DNA of 38,303 nucleotides from Cyanobacteriota bacterium (GTDB taxonomy: Bacteria > Cyanobacteriota > Cyanobacteriia > Cyanobacteriales > Microcoleaceae), in contig JANYGO010000224.1 in assembly GCA_025362325.1 (NCBI GenBank), positions 1 to 38,303 on the forward strand, read 5' to 3'. Both the position numbers and the translations under genes were made by a program. Under the pieces are notes generated by a model. The model worked only from the letters and a program-made list of their open reading frames with translations. It ran no database searches and was not told where the DNA came from. Shown here piece by piece: positions 26,768-33,839 of this stretch. Numbering within the stretch: position 1 is the stretch's first letter; each line of letters begins with the position of its first letter.

Positions 26768-26929
26768 TCAGAGTTCCTTTTTTCTCAAAAAAATATCAAC
26801 TCGATTAGCCGCAATATCGCAGTAATTAACCCTAATTAAAAATCCGATCGCTTGACGCTGCAAACCCAGAGCCACAATTGCTGTAGTACCGGAAAACATA
26901 AATGGATGTAAAACAATTTCGTTTAAATT
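26768..26929 (-). pseudogene. 3' remnant of an N6/N4-type DNA methyltransferase gene
   Basis: The minus strand reads 53 open codons ending in TGA at 26768: ...VLHPFMFSGTTAIVALGLQ, then RQAIGFLIRVNYCDIAANRV. This matches the conserved SAM-binding segment of Dam/MT-A70/N4-type methylases, DPFMGSGTTxxxA...GxEINPxYCxIAxxR, but with key changes: Asp to His, Gly to Phe and the ligand Glu to Leu. There is no open frame or start upstream, because the MITE-like element 26931-27038 abuts it. It is therefore an inactive relic of a methyltransferase, possibly of a former restriction-modification locus. Confidence 0.65.
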
Positions 26930-26930
26930 A

Positions 26931-27038
26931 GACCTCTTGCAAAAATCCGAAAATACCCTGAAACCATCTGCGTCAATCAGTGTTTATCTGCCCGATATCT
27001 GCGGTTGCTCTATGACTCGAAGATTTTTGCAAGAGCTC
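26931..27038. mobile_element. 108-bp MITE-like element with TA duplication
   Basis: The terminal inverted repeats gacctcttgcaaaaatc (26931-26947) and gatttttgcaagagctc (27022-27038) match at 16 of 17 positions and are each flanked by TA (26929-26930, 27039-27040). This is the layout of a non-autonomous element mobilised by an IS630/Tc1-type transposase, which targets TA. It has no coding capacity. A solo copy of its end lies at 19422-19437. It sits directly at the 5' edge of the methyltransferase remnant. Confidence 0.65.
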
Positions 27039-27045
27039 TATTAGA

Positions 27046-27132
27046 TGTAGACTTGATGATTCCATCGACGATATCAGTCAAGCTCATGAAATATTAGAGA
27101 GTTATTTTGTTGACAAAGTACAATATTTATAG
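27046..27132 (+). pseudogene. Possible C-terminal coding tail, CRLDDSIDDISQAHEILESY type
   Basis: After the MITE-like element one plus-strand frame reads an acidic, helix-like tail (LDDSIDDISQAHEILESYF and then VDKVQYL) to a TAG at 27130. No start is visible upstream. It looks like real protein sequence cut from its gene, but it is too short to identify. Confidence 0.25.
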
Positions 27133-27257
27133 TAAGTGAGTTCAGAAATCTTGTCAAACTGATCTCGATCGGGCAATCACCCTGCCGGAAACAAAAGGTT
27201 ACAATCAAAAATAGATTCTATTTCCATAACTATACTGTTTATAGCTTGAAATTCTCA

Positions 27258-29069
27258 GTGCCAAATAACCACACCTCAACTCAATCCTTTCAATTTGACT
27301 CAATTGACAGCGCCCTCATAGACCTGAAAGCAGGTCGGATGCTGGTAGTAGTCGATGACGAAAACCGCGAAAACGAAGGCGACGTGATTTGTGCCGCCCA
27401 ATTTGCCACCCCCGACAACATCAATTTCATGGCCGTTCACGCTAGGGGTTTGATTTGTCTGGCCTTGAGCGGCGAAAGGCTCGATCGGCTGGAACTGCCC
27501 CTCATGGTCAGCAAAAACACCGACAACAACCAAACCGCCTTCACCGTCAGCATCGATGCAGTCAACGGCGTCAGTACTGGCATCTCCGCCGAAGACAGGG
27601 CCCGCACCATCCAAGTAGCAATCCACCCGGACACCAAACCTCAAGACTTGCGCCGTCCCGGTCACATTTTCCCGCTGCGGGCGATCGACGGTGGCGTCCT
27701 CAAACGCGCCGGTCACACCGAAGCCTCCGTTGACCTCGCCAGACTCGCCGGCCTCTATCCCAGCGGCGTGATCTGCGAAATTCAAAACCCCGACGGTTCG
27801 ATGGCGAGGTTGCCGGAATTAATCGAGTACGGCAAAACCCACCACCTCAAAATCATCAGCATTGCCGACTTAATTAGCTATCGGCTGAAGCACGATCGAT
27901 TTGTCCGCCGCGAAACCGTCGCCAAATTGCCCACTGAATTCGGCAATTTTATGATTTACGCCTACCGCGACACTCAAGACAATTCAGAACACGTTGCTAT
28001 TGTCAAGGGCGATCCGGCAGAATTTAAAGACAAACCCGTGATGGTGCGGGTGCATTCCGAATGTCTAACCGGCGATGCTTTCGGTTCCCTGCGCTGCGAC
28101 TGCCGGATGCAACTGCAAGCGGCACTGAAAATGATCGAAAATGCCGGTTCCGGCATCATAGTTTACTTGCGCCAAGAAGGTCGGGGCATTGGATTGGTAA
28201 ATAAACTCAAAGCTTACTCCCTGCAAGATTTGGGATACGATACCGTGGAAGCTAACGAGCGGTTGGGCTTTCCCGCCGACTTGCGCAACTACGGCGTTGG
28301 AGCACAAATGCTCAACGATTTGGGAGTGCAAAAAATTCGCTTAATTACCAACAACCCGCGCAAAATTGCCGGTTTGAAAGGTTACGGCATTGAAGTTGCC
28401 GATCGCGTTCCCTTACTAATTGAAGCCACAGATTACAACTCGATCTATCTGGCAACCAAAGCCGAAAAACTCGGTCATATGCTGCTGCAAACTTATTTAG
28501 TAACAGTGGCTATTGAGTGGAACGAAACGAAGGAAGCAGGAAGTTCGGCAGCGAGCAATGTACGGGATGTAACGGATGGAGAGAAGCAAAAAAAGGGAGG
28601 AAGGAAGCAAGAAGAAGGAGAAGAGCTTTTAATTCCGGTACAGCAGTCTCCAATTGCCAGTCGGTACGGACACTTGGAAAAACTGCGGCATTTGGCGGCT
28701 AGCCACGACTTGCTGCTGCAAGAAGAAGCGCGGCCGGTGGGCATAGCTCTGTTCGGAGAAGGTTCCCTGATCGTTCACCTGGGCTTCGACCAAGCCGGAC
28801 TCGCGGCCCCGGACTGGTACTCGGAACCCAATCATCCTTACGTCAAGGCGATCGCCCAAATTCTCGGCGACCTCAGCACAGAGCCGAATTTGCAAACCTT
28901 AGAATTCATGGTTTCCTCCGGCGGTGATCCGCTCAAAACCCTGCAAGTCCAGCTCGATCGAGAGAGCTTCCCCCTCGCACAAGTCGCGTCCGCCTGCGCT
29001 GCGCTTCAACCTCAAACCATCTATAGCTTTTCCGCTATTCCCGATTCAGCCCTCGGAATGTCAAGCTAG
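27258..29069 (+). CDS. ribBA: Bifunctional 3,4-dihydroxy-2-butanone-4-phosphate synthase / GTP cyclohydrolase II
   Basis: The enzyme catalyses the two entry steps of riboflavin synthesis. Residue numbers below are from the TTG at 27246; I favour the GTG at 27258, so subtract four. Domain order: RibB (about 15-215) with VVDDENRENEGD; RibA (about 220-425) with the zinc cluster of Cys273, Cys284 and Cys286 (SECLTGDAFGSLRCDC) and LRQEGRGIGL; then a C-terminal extension (about 465-607) seen in cyanobacterial RibBA. Between the last two, residues about 429-460 are a hydrophilic insertion holding SAASNVRDVTD and Lys/Glu-rich sequence, of repeat origin (see 28536-28577). No Shine-Dalgarno sequence precedes either start; no FMN riboswitch was recognised. 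A pentapeptide-repeat gene follows 28 bp downstream. Confidence 0.93.
   Translation: MPNNHTSTQSFQFDSIDSALIDLKAGRMLVVVDDENRENEGDVICAAQFATPDNINFMAVHARGLICLALSGERLDRLELPLMVSKNTDNNQTAFTVSIDAVNGVSTGISAEDRARTIQVAIHPDTKPQDLRRPGHIFPLRAIDGGVLKRAGHTEASVDLARLAGLYPSGVICEIQNPDGSMARLPELIEYGKTHHLKIISIADLISYRLKHDRFVRRETVAKLPTEFGNFMIYAYRDTQDNSEHVAIVKGDPAEFKDKPVMVRVHSECLTGDAFGSLRCDCRMQLQAALKMIENAGSGIIVYLRQEGRGIGLVNKLKAYSLQDLGYDTVEANERLGFPADLRNYGVGAQMLNDLGVQKIRLITNNPRKIAGLKGYGIEVADRVPLLIEATDYNSIYLATKAEKLGHMLLQTYLVTVAIEWNETKEAGSSAASNVRDVTDGEKQKKGGRKQEEGEELLIPVQQSPIASRYGHLEKLRHLAASHDLLLQEEARPVGIALFGEGSLIVHLGFDQAGLAAPDWYSEPNHPYVKAIAQILGDLSTEPNLQTLEFMVSSGGDPLKTLQVQLDRESFPLAQVASACAALQPQTIYSFSAIPDSALGMSS
28536..28577 (+). 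repeat. Repeat-derived in-frame segment inside ribBA
   Basis: This DNA segment, encoding AGSSAASNVRDVTD, is nearly identical over about 45 bases to the minus-strand segment at 22786-22830 in the glycosyltransferase gene and is in the same reading phase. It ends with the unit gtaacggat. The surrounding linker (to about 28640) is purine-rich low-complexity sequence. Confidence 0.75.
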
Positions 29070-29097
29070 GTTCAGGATTAAATAGAGCGAATTTGAC

Positions 29098-30537
29098 ATG
29101 GACATGAACGTTGGTGACTTTCTGCACCGGCTCGACCTCAGGGGACAAGCGCTTAAAGGCACCAACCTCGGCGGTGCGGAACTCCGAGGAGCCAACCTCA
29201 GGGGAACAGACCTCCGAGAAACCAATCTCAGCGACGCTATTCTCAGGTATGCAGACCTGATCGAAGCCGACCTCACCCGCGCCAATCTCAGCGGGGCGGA
29301 CTTAGCTGAGTCATTTCTCAATTTAGCCAACCTCACCAGAGCCGATTTGACCGGTGCTGTCCTCCGAGAAGCTACTCTGGTAGGAGCCGAACTCATGGGA
29401 GCCAACCTCAAAGGCGCAAGTTTGATCAAGGCAAATTTAGTTGGAGCAAATCTCGCCGAAGCCAACTTAACCAGAGCCAACCTCAGCGGTGCCGATTTGC
29501 GCGGTTCTCAGATGACCGGCGCCATTTTAGACAAAGCCGTCTACAACAACCGGACAATTTTTCCCGAGGATATTGACCCGCGCGAAATGGGAGCAATTTT
29601 GCTAGCTCCCAATGCTTCGCTCCCGGGCTTAAATCTGATTATGGTAGATTTGACCGAAGCGGATTTAAAAGGAGCCGATTTGCGGCGCACAAACTTATAC
29701 AAAGCTATTTTATTTGGAGCCAAGCTCGATCGGGCAAACTTAGCAGGAGCCAACCTCAGCGGAGCCGACTTGAGGGAAGCCAGTTTGAGCGGCACAATCT
29801 TAGAAAAAGCTGTTTACAGCAACCAGACCTTGTTTTCAGAAGGCATTGACCTCAGTCTAGGTGGAGCTTATTTAATTGCTCCCAATGTATCGCTGCAAGG
29901 GATAAACTTAACCGGAGCCGACTTAAACGGGTCAGATTTAAGCGGAGCTAATTTGAGCGGTTCTAACTTAAGTTCAGTCAATCTCAAAAATGTAGACCTC
30001 AGCAGAGCCAGCTTAAAAAAAGCTTATCTCAAAGGTGCAAACTTGGAGGGAACAGATTTGAGAGGAGCCGATTTGAGCGGCGCAATTTTGCACCAAGTAA
30101 ACTTGAGTTCTTCTGACCTCCGGGGTGTAGACTTAACAAGGGCCGACCTCAGCGGCGCTAATTTGAGCGATGCCGATTTGAGGGAAACAGATTTCACCGG
30201 AGCTACTTTGCTGTTCGCTAACTTAAGTGGGGCCGACTTGAGAGGTGTAGACTTGACAAAAGCTGACCTCAGCGGCGCGAAGTTAAACGAAGCAGACCTC
30301 AGAAAAGCAGATTTGATGAGAGTAAATTTGGAGGGAGCAGATTTAACTGAGGTAGACTTGAGCGATGCTCATTTATTCCGAGTTAATCTCAGAGGTGCTA
30401 ACCTGAAAGGTGCAAACCTCAAAGGCGCAAGTTTGAAAGGGGTATCTTTGACCGATGCTTATTTGAGCGAAACAGATTTGACAGATGTAGACCTGAGTCC
30501 GAGTTTCTTTGAACTGCCACTAGAATCGGAATGGTAA
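29098..30537 (+). CDS. Pentapeptide-repeat protein with two homologous interruptions
   Basis: Nearly all of the 479 residues follow the A(D/N)LXX pattern, which folds into a right-handed quadrilateral beta-helix. The repeats form three blocks split by two related non-repeat segments: residues 147-180 (AVYNNRTIFPEDIDPREMGA) and 238-270 (AVYSNQTLFSEGIDLSLGGA). No signal peptide or membrane span is visible, so it should be cytosolic. Such proteins may act as protein-protein scaffolds or DNA mimics; no function can be assigned here. It starts 28 bp after ribBA and is probably translated from the same message. It is followed by the heptamer-repeat array. Confidence 0.9.
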   Translation: MDMNVGDFLHRLDLRGQALKGTNLGGAELRGANLRGTDLRETNLSDAILRYADLIEADLTRANLSGADLAESFLNLANLTRADLTGAVLREATLVGAELMGANLKGASLIKANLVGANLAEANLTRANLSGADLRGSQMTGAILDKAVYNNRTIFPEDIDPREMGAILLAPNASLPGLNLIMVDLTEADLKGADLRRTNLYKAILFGAKLDRANLAGANLSGADLREASLSGTILEKAVYSNQTLFSEGIDLSLGGAYLIAPNVSLQGINLTGADLNGSDLSGANLSGSNLSSVNLKNVDLSRASLKKAYLKGANLEGTDLRGADLSGAILHQVNLSSSDLRGVDLTRADLSGANLSDADLRETDFTGATLLFANLSGADLRGVDLTKADLSGAKLNEADLRKADLMRVNLEGADLTEVDLSDAHLFRVNLRGANLKGANLKGASLKGVSLTDAYLSETDLTDVDLSPSFFELPLESEW

Positions 30538-30538
30538 T

Positions 30539-30868
30539 TGGCAGTTGACTGTTGACAGTTGACTGTTGACAGTTGACTGTTGGCAGTTGCTAGTTGACAG
30601 TTGACCTGTGACAGTTGACCTGTGACAGTTGACCTGTGGCAGTTGACCTGTGGCAGTTGACAGTTGACCTGTGACAGTTGACCTGTGACAGTTGGCAGTT
30701 GGCAGTTGCTAGTTGGCAGTTGATTAGTTGCTAGTTGGCAGTTGACAGTTGGCAGTTGACAGTTGACAGTTGCTAGTTGCTAGTTGGCAGTTGCTAGTTG
30801 GCAGTTGCTAGTTGGCAGTTGCTAGTTGGCAGTTGATTAGTTGCTAGTTGGCAGTTGCTAGTTGCTAA
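30539..30868 (+). repeat. Heptamer tandem-repeat array (cagttga type), forward arm
   Basis: About 330 bases consist of imperfect 7-bp units such as cagttga, ctgttga, cagttgg, ctagttg, combined into longer units (cagttgacctgtga repeated, cagttgattagttg twice). Arrays of this type are the short tandemly repeated repetitive (STRR) sequences known from filamentous cyanobacteria. They vary by slippage. No open frame is supported here. Confidence 0.9.
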
Positions 30869-30883
30869 TAATTACCGAATAAC

Positions 30884-30959
30884 AAATAAACGAATAACAA
30901 ATAAACGAATAACAACTGACAACTGACAACTAATCAACTGACAACTAATCAACTGACAA
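30884..30959 (+). repeat. 15-bp tandem repeat and inverted heptamer array before the HerA-like gene
   Basis: Units gaataacaaataaac occur twice, followed by caactga units with interspersed caactaatcaactg. The latter are the reverse complement of units in the array at 30539-30868 (cagttgattagttg), so the two arrays together can form a very large hairpin. The ATG of the next gene (30960) begins at the last unit. Confidence 0.85.
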
Positions 30960-32696
30960 ATGACTAATGACAAACCGTTAGGCTCTGTTATTCAAGGTTC
31001 CCTCAGCAAGGGATTAGAAGTGCGACTGCACGCCGACGTTTCGGTAGAAGATATGAGGGTGGGGAAATTTTTAGTAGTGCGCGGAGTCCGATCGCACTTT
31101 TTCTGTATGCTCACCGACGTGTCTCTCGGAACATCCAGCGGACGCATTTTATCCAACCCTCCCAACCCCAACGACGATTTTCTGATCGCAGTCCTCGCCG
31201 GTAGCAGCACCTACGGTACGATCGAGCTTTCGCCGATGTTGATGCTAACTGCGGAAAAAGAAAAATCTCAAGCAATCTTCAATCCAACAGGTAACGGAGT
31301 CCCCGATAAAAAGTTGGCATTGGGAAATTTGGGTTCTTTTGAGGCGCAAAGTGGCGCCGATATGGAACTGCTGCCGGTCAAAACTATTCCCAGCCACTTT
31401 TCCCAGGTGTTTGATGCCAAAGAAACCGATTTTCGGGCAGTTTTTGGCTGGGAAGATGACCCGTACAGGCGCAATTTTGCGATCGGCAAACCGATTGACA
31501 TGGACGTGGCTGTGTGCTTGGACTTAGACCGATTTGTGGAACGCAGCAACGGAGTTTTTGGCAAGTCGGGAACCGGAAAATCTTTTCTGACGCGCTTGCT
31601 GCTGTCCGGAATTATTCGCAAGCAAGCTGCTGTTAATCTAATTTTTGATATGCACTCTGAGTACGGGTGGGAAGCGGTTTCGGAAGGAAAACAATTTAGC
31701 ACTGTCAAAGGTTTGCGGCAGTTGTTTCCCGATAAAATTCAGATTTATACTCTCGATCCAGAATCGACAAAACGCCGGGGAGTCCGCGATGCTCAAGAGT
31801 TGTTTTTGAGTTTCGAAGAAATTGAAGTGGAAGATATCTCGCTAGTGCAGCGGGAGTTGAATTTGTCGGAAGCTAGTATCGAAAATGCGATTATTTTACG
31901 CAACGAGTTGGGCAAGGGTTGGATTAATAAGTTACTGGAAATGACCAACGAAGATATCCAAATGTTTTGTGAAGAAAAGCGGGGAAATAAGTCTTCGATT
32001 ATGGCATTGCAGCGAAAATTAGAGCGTTTAAATGATTTGAAATACATTCGCAAACGCTGTCCCAAAAATTATGTAACTGAAGTTTTGCAGTGTTTGGATA
32101 GCGGTAAAAATGTAGTAATTGAGTTCGGTTCGCACTCGGATTTGCTCTCGTATATGTTAGCGGCAAATGTGATTACTCGCCGCATTCACGCATCTTACGT
32201 GCGGAAAGCTGAAAAGTTTTTGCAGAGTAAAAATCCGTGCGATCGCCCGCAACCGTTAGTGATTACCATTGAGGAAGCTCACCGCTTTCTCGATCCGGCG
32301 ATCGTGCGATCGACTATTTTCGGCACAATCGCCCGCGAAATGCGAAAATACTTCGTAACTCTGCTAATTGTAGACCAGCGTCCCTCCGGTATCGACGGCG
32401 AGGTGATGTCGCAAGTCGGCACGCGGATAACAGCTTTGTTAAACGACGATAAAGACATCGATGCTATTTTCACCGGCGTTTCAGGAGGCCAAAGTTTGCG
32501 ATCGGTTTTGGCTAAGTTAGACTCGAAACAGCAAGCATTAGTTTTGGGGCACGCTGTACCGATGCCGGTAGTTGTGCAGACTCGTCCCTACGACGAGCAA
32601 TTCTATAGGGAAATCGGGGATATTGACTGGCAAGAAATGCCCGATGAACAAGTGTTTGCCGAGGCAGAATCTGCTAAAATGGATCTGGGATTTTAG
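30960..32696 (+). CDS. HerA/DUF87-type hexameric ATPase
   Basis: The 578-residue protein has an N-terminal HAS-like beta-barrel region (about residues 1-180: GSVIQGSLSKGLEVRLH). The ATPase core has Walker A GKSGTGKS (201-208), the segment NLIFDMHSEYGWE and Walker B LVITIEEAHRF (near 434-444). The pattern GTIAREMRKYFVTLLIVDQRPS and the ending typical of HerA fit DNA-translocating hexamers used in end resection or conjugation-like DNA pumping. HerA usually pairs with a NurA nuclease, and none is seen here. The ATG at 30960 arises from the tandem-repeat array, with no Shine-Dalgarno sequence. It ends 584 bp before the H-NOX gene. Confidence 0.85.
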   Translation: MTNDKPLGSVIQGSLSKGLEVRLHADVSVEDMRVGKFLVVRGVRSHFFCMLTDVSLGTSSGRILSNPPNPNDDFLIAVLAGSSTYGTIELSPMLMLTAEKEKSQAIFNPTGNGVPDKKLALGNLGSFEAQSGADMELLPVKTIPSHFSQVFDAKETDFRAVFGWEDDPYRRNFAIGKPIDMDVAVCLDLDRFVERSNGVFGKSGTGKSFLTRLLLSGIIRKQAAVNLIFDMHSEYGWEAVSEGKQFSTVKGLRQLFPDKIQIYTLDPESTKRRGVRDAQELFLSFEEIEVEDISLVQRELNLSEASIENAIILRNELGKGWINKLLEMTNEDIQMFCEEKRGNKSSIMALQRKLERLNDLKYIRKRCPKNYVTEVLQCLDSGKNVVIEFGSHSDLLSYMLAANVITRRIHASYVRKAEKFLQSKNPCDRPQPLVITIEEAHRFLDPAIVRSTIFGTIAREMRKYFVTLLIVDQRPSGIDGEVMSQVGTRITALLNDDKDIDAIFTGVSGGQSLRSVLAKLDSKQQALVLGHAVPMPVVVQTRPYDEQFYREIGDIDWQEMPDEQVFAEAESAKMDLGF

Positions 32697-33280
32697 ATTA
32701 ATAATTGCTAGATTAATTGCAGGAATTACATAAATTTTACTGTAAATTAATCCTTGCGAAAAATCTGGTCTAGCTGGGAATGAGAGAAATACCTGGTTTT
32801 TGGGTGAGTTATGAATTAGAAAGTGCGACGATCGATAGTAAAATAAAATTAGCCCTCATCCAGGAACCCAGTATCTACCCCCTCATCCCCTCAGCCCTCA
32901 TTTCACAAAATTTAAGATAAATAAAATTTAGGCATTTAAACGCAATTTTTAAGGGTTTGAGGATTTTTTAGCAGCTAGCTAGGAGTCGGAAAGTGCGATT
33001 ATCTCTAACTTTAGGGGAACCAAAAATTAGAGTTTAAGTTATATTAGGTGGTGGCGGCACCCTCGACTGTCACAATCGGTTTTCAGGGAATTTTACCAAG
33101 GATATATGTAATTTTTGCTACAAAGAACGGTTGCTTCGTGGCGATCGCAAGTTAGAAATTCCCAAATGTTAAAATTCGCAGTTTGACAAGTCTCGGTGCG
33201 GAAGGCGGCATACAATATAATTCAAGCCAGATGAAGTGCAAGTATAAAAAAACACCCGCCTTGATGAGCAGGAGCAGTGA
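32697..33280. other. Intergenic region upstream of the H-NOX operon
   Basis: No gene is supported in these 584 bases. The last 110 bases hold the likely control region of the H-NOX operon, including a perfect TATAAT at 33216-33221 and the ribosome binding site at 33270-33274. Confidence 0.6.
33216..33221 (+). promoter_or_regulatory. Candidate -10 box of the H-NOX operon
   Basis: TATAAT lies about 60 bases before the H-NOX ATG. TTGACA occurs at 33183-33188, but the 27-base spacing to this box is too long for a classical promoter (a TACAAT at 33211-33216 gives 22). The assignment is therefore tentative and may need an activator or another sigma factor. Confidence 0.3.
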
Positions 33281-33832
33281 ATGTACGGTTTAGTTAACAA
33301 AGCGATCGAAGAAATGGTCTGTTCTCGCTTCGGAGAAGAGACTTGGGAAACCATCAAAGAGAAAGCAGATGTAGACATTGACGTTTTCATGACAATGGAG
33401 GCTTATCCAGACGATCTCACTCACCGCCTGGTACACTCGGCAAGCGAAGTGCTAGGAATGAGCGCAGACGAGATTTTACAGGCTTTCGGCGAATACTGGG
33501 TAATCTATACCGCCTCTGAAGGCTACGCCCAAATCCTCGATATGGCGGGAGATAACCTGCGGGAGTTTCTGGCAAACCTCGACAACCTCCACGCCCGCGT
33601 CGGGTTGAATTTTCCCCAGCTTCAACCGCCTTCGTTTCGGTGTACTGACAACTCCGAAAATAGCATGGAACTGCACTATTACTCTCACAGGCAAGGGTTT
33701 GCCCCAATGGTGAAGGGGCTGTTGAAAGGTTTGGCGTGCCGATTCCAAACCAAGGTAGAGATCGAGCAAACAAGCGATCGTACTCAGGGAGCAGATCGCG
33801 ACGTGTTCTCCATCCACTGCAAATCTAGCTAA
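33281..33832 (+). CDS. H-NOX (heme NO/O2-binding) sensor protein
   Basis: The 183-residue stand-alone domain binds heme and senses NO (some relatives bind O2). The proximal heme ligand His104 sits in NLHARVG, and the heme-propionate motif YxSxR is present (Tyr133, Ser135, Arg137; YYSHRQGF). The length is that of bacterial stand-alone H-NOX. The start is decided by AGGAG at 33270-33274 with a 6-base spacer. The gene is followed seven bases later by an HNOBA-type histidine kinase, the usual partner in bacterial H-NOX signalling, so the two form an operon. Ligand preference (NO alone or also O2) cannot be decided from the sequence with certainty. Confidence 0.95.
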   Translation: MYGLVNKAIEEMVCSRFGEETWETIKEKADVDIDVFMTMEAYPDDLTHRLVHSASEVLGMSADEILQAFGEYWVIYTASEGYAQILDMAGDNLREFLANLDNLHARVGLNFPQLQPPSFRCTDNSENSMELHYYSHRQGFAPMVKGLLKGLACRFQTKVEIEQTSDRTQGADRDVFSIHCKSS

Positions 33833-33839
33833 AACTCTT

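Larger units (their letters stand above)
26014..27257. other. 1.2-kb region of decayed and repetitive DNA
   Basis: No intact large gene is supported. The stretch contains a possible 57-codon minus-strand ORF (26155-26328), a perfect 18-bp hairpin (26359-26403), a DNA-methyltransferase remnant (26768-26929, minus), a MITE-like element (26931-27038) and a possible coding tail (27046-27132, plus). The leader of ribBA is in the last 100 bases. The 110-codon ORF at 26318-26650 on the plus strand runs through the hairpin and is not supported. Confidence 0.55.

Noticed and set aside
27140-27257. FMN riboswitch upstream of ribBA
   Set aside because: The conserved FMN aptamer segments are not visible in the roughly 120-base AT-rich leader.
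27300-27785. 161-codon minus-strand ORF within ribBA
   Set aside because: It is fully inside the conserved RibB domain on the opposite strand; the sense frame has catalytic motifs and the antisense frame has no family features.
30539-30960. Tandem array considered as a CRISPR
   Set aside because: Units are contiguous 7-bp degenerate repeats without unique spacers of constant length, and no cas gene is present.
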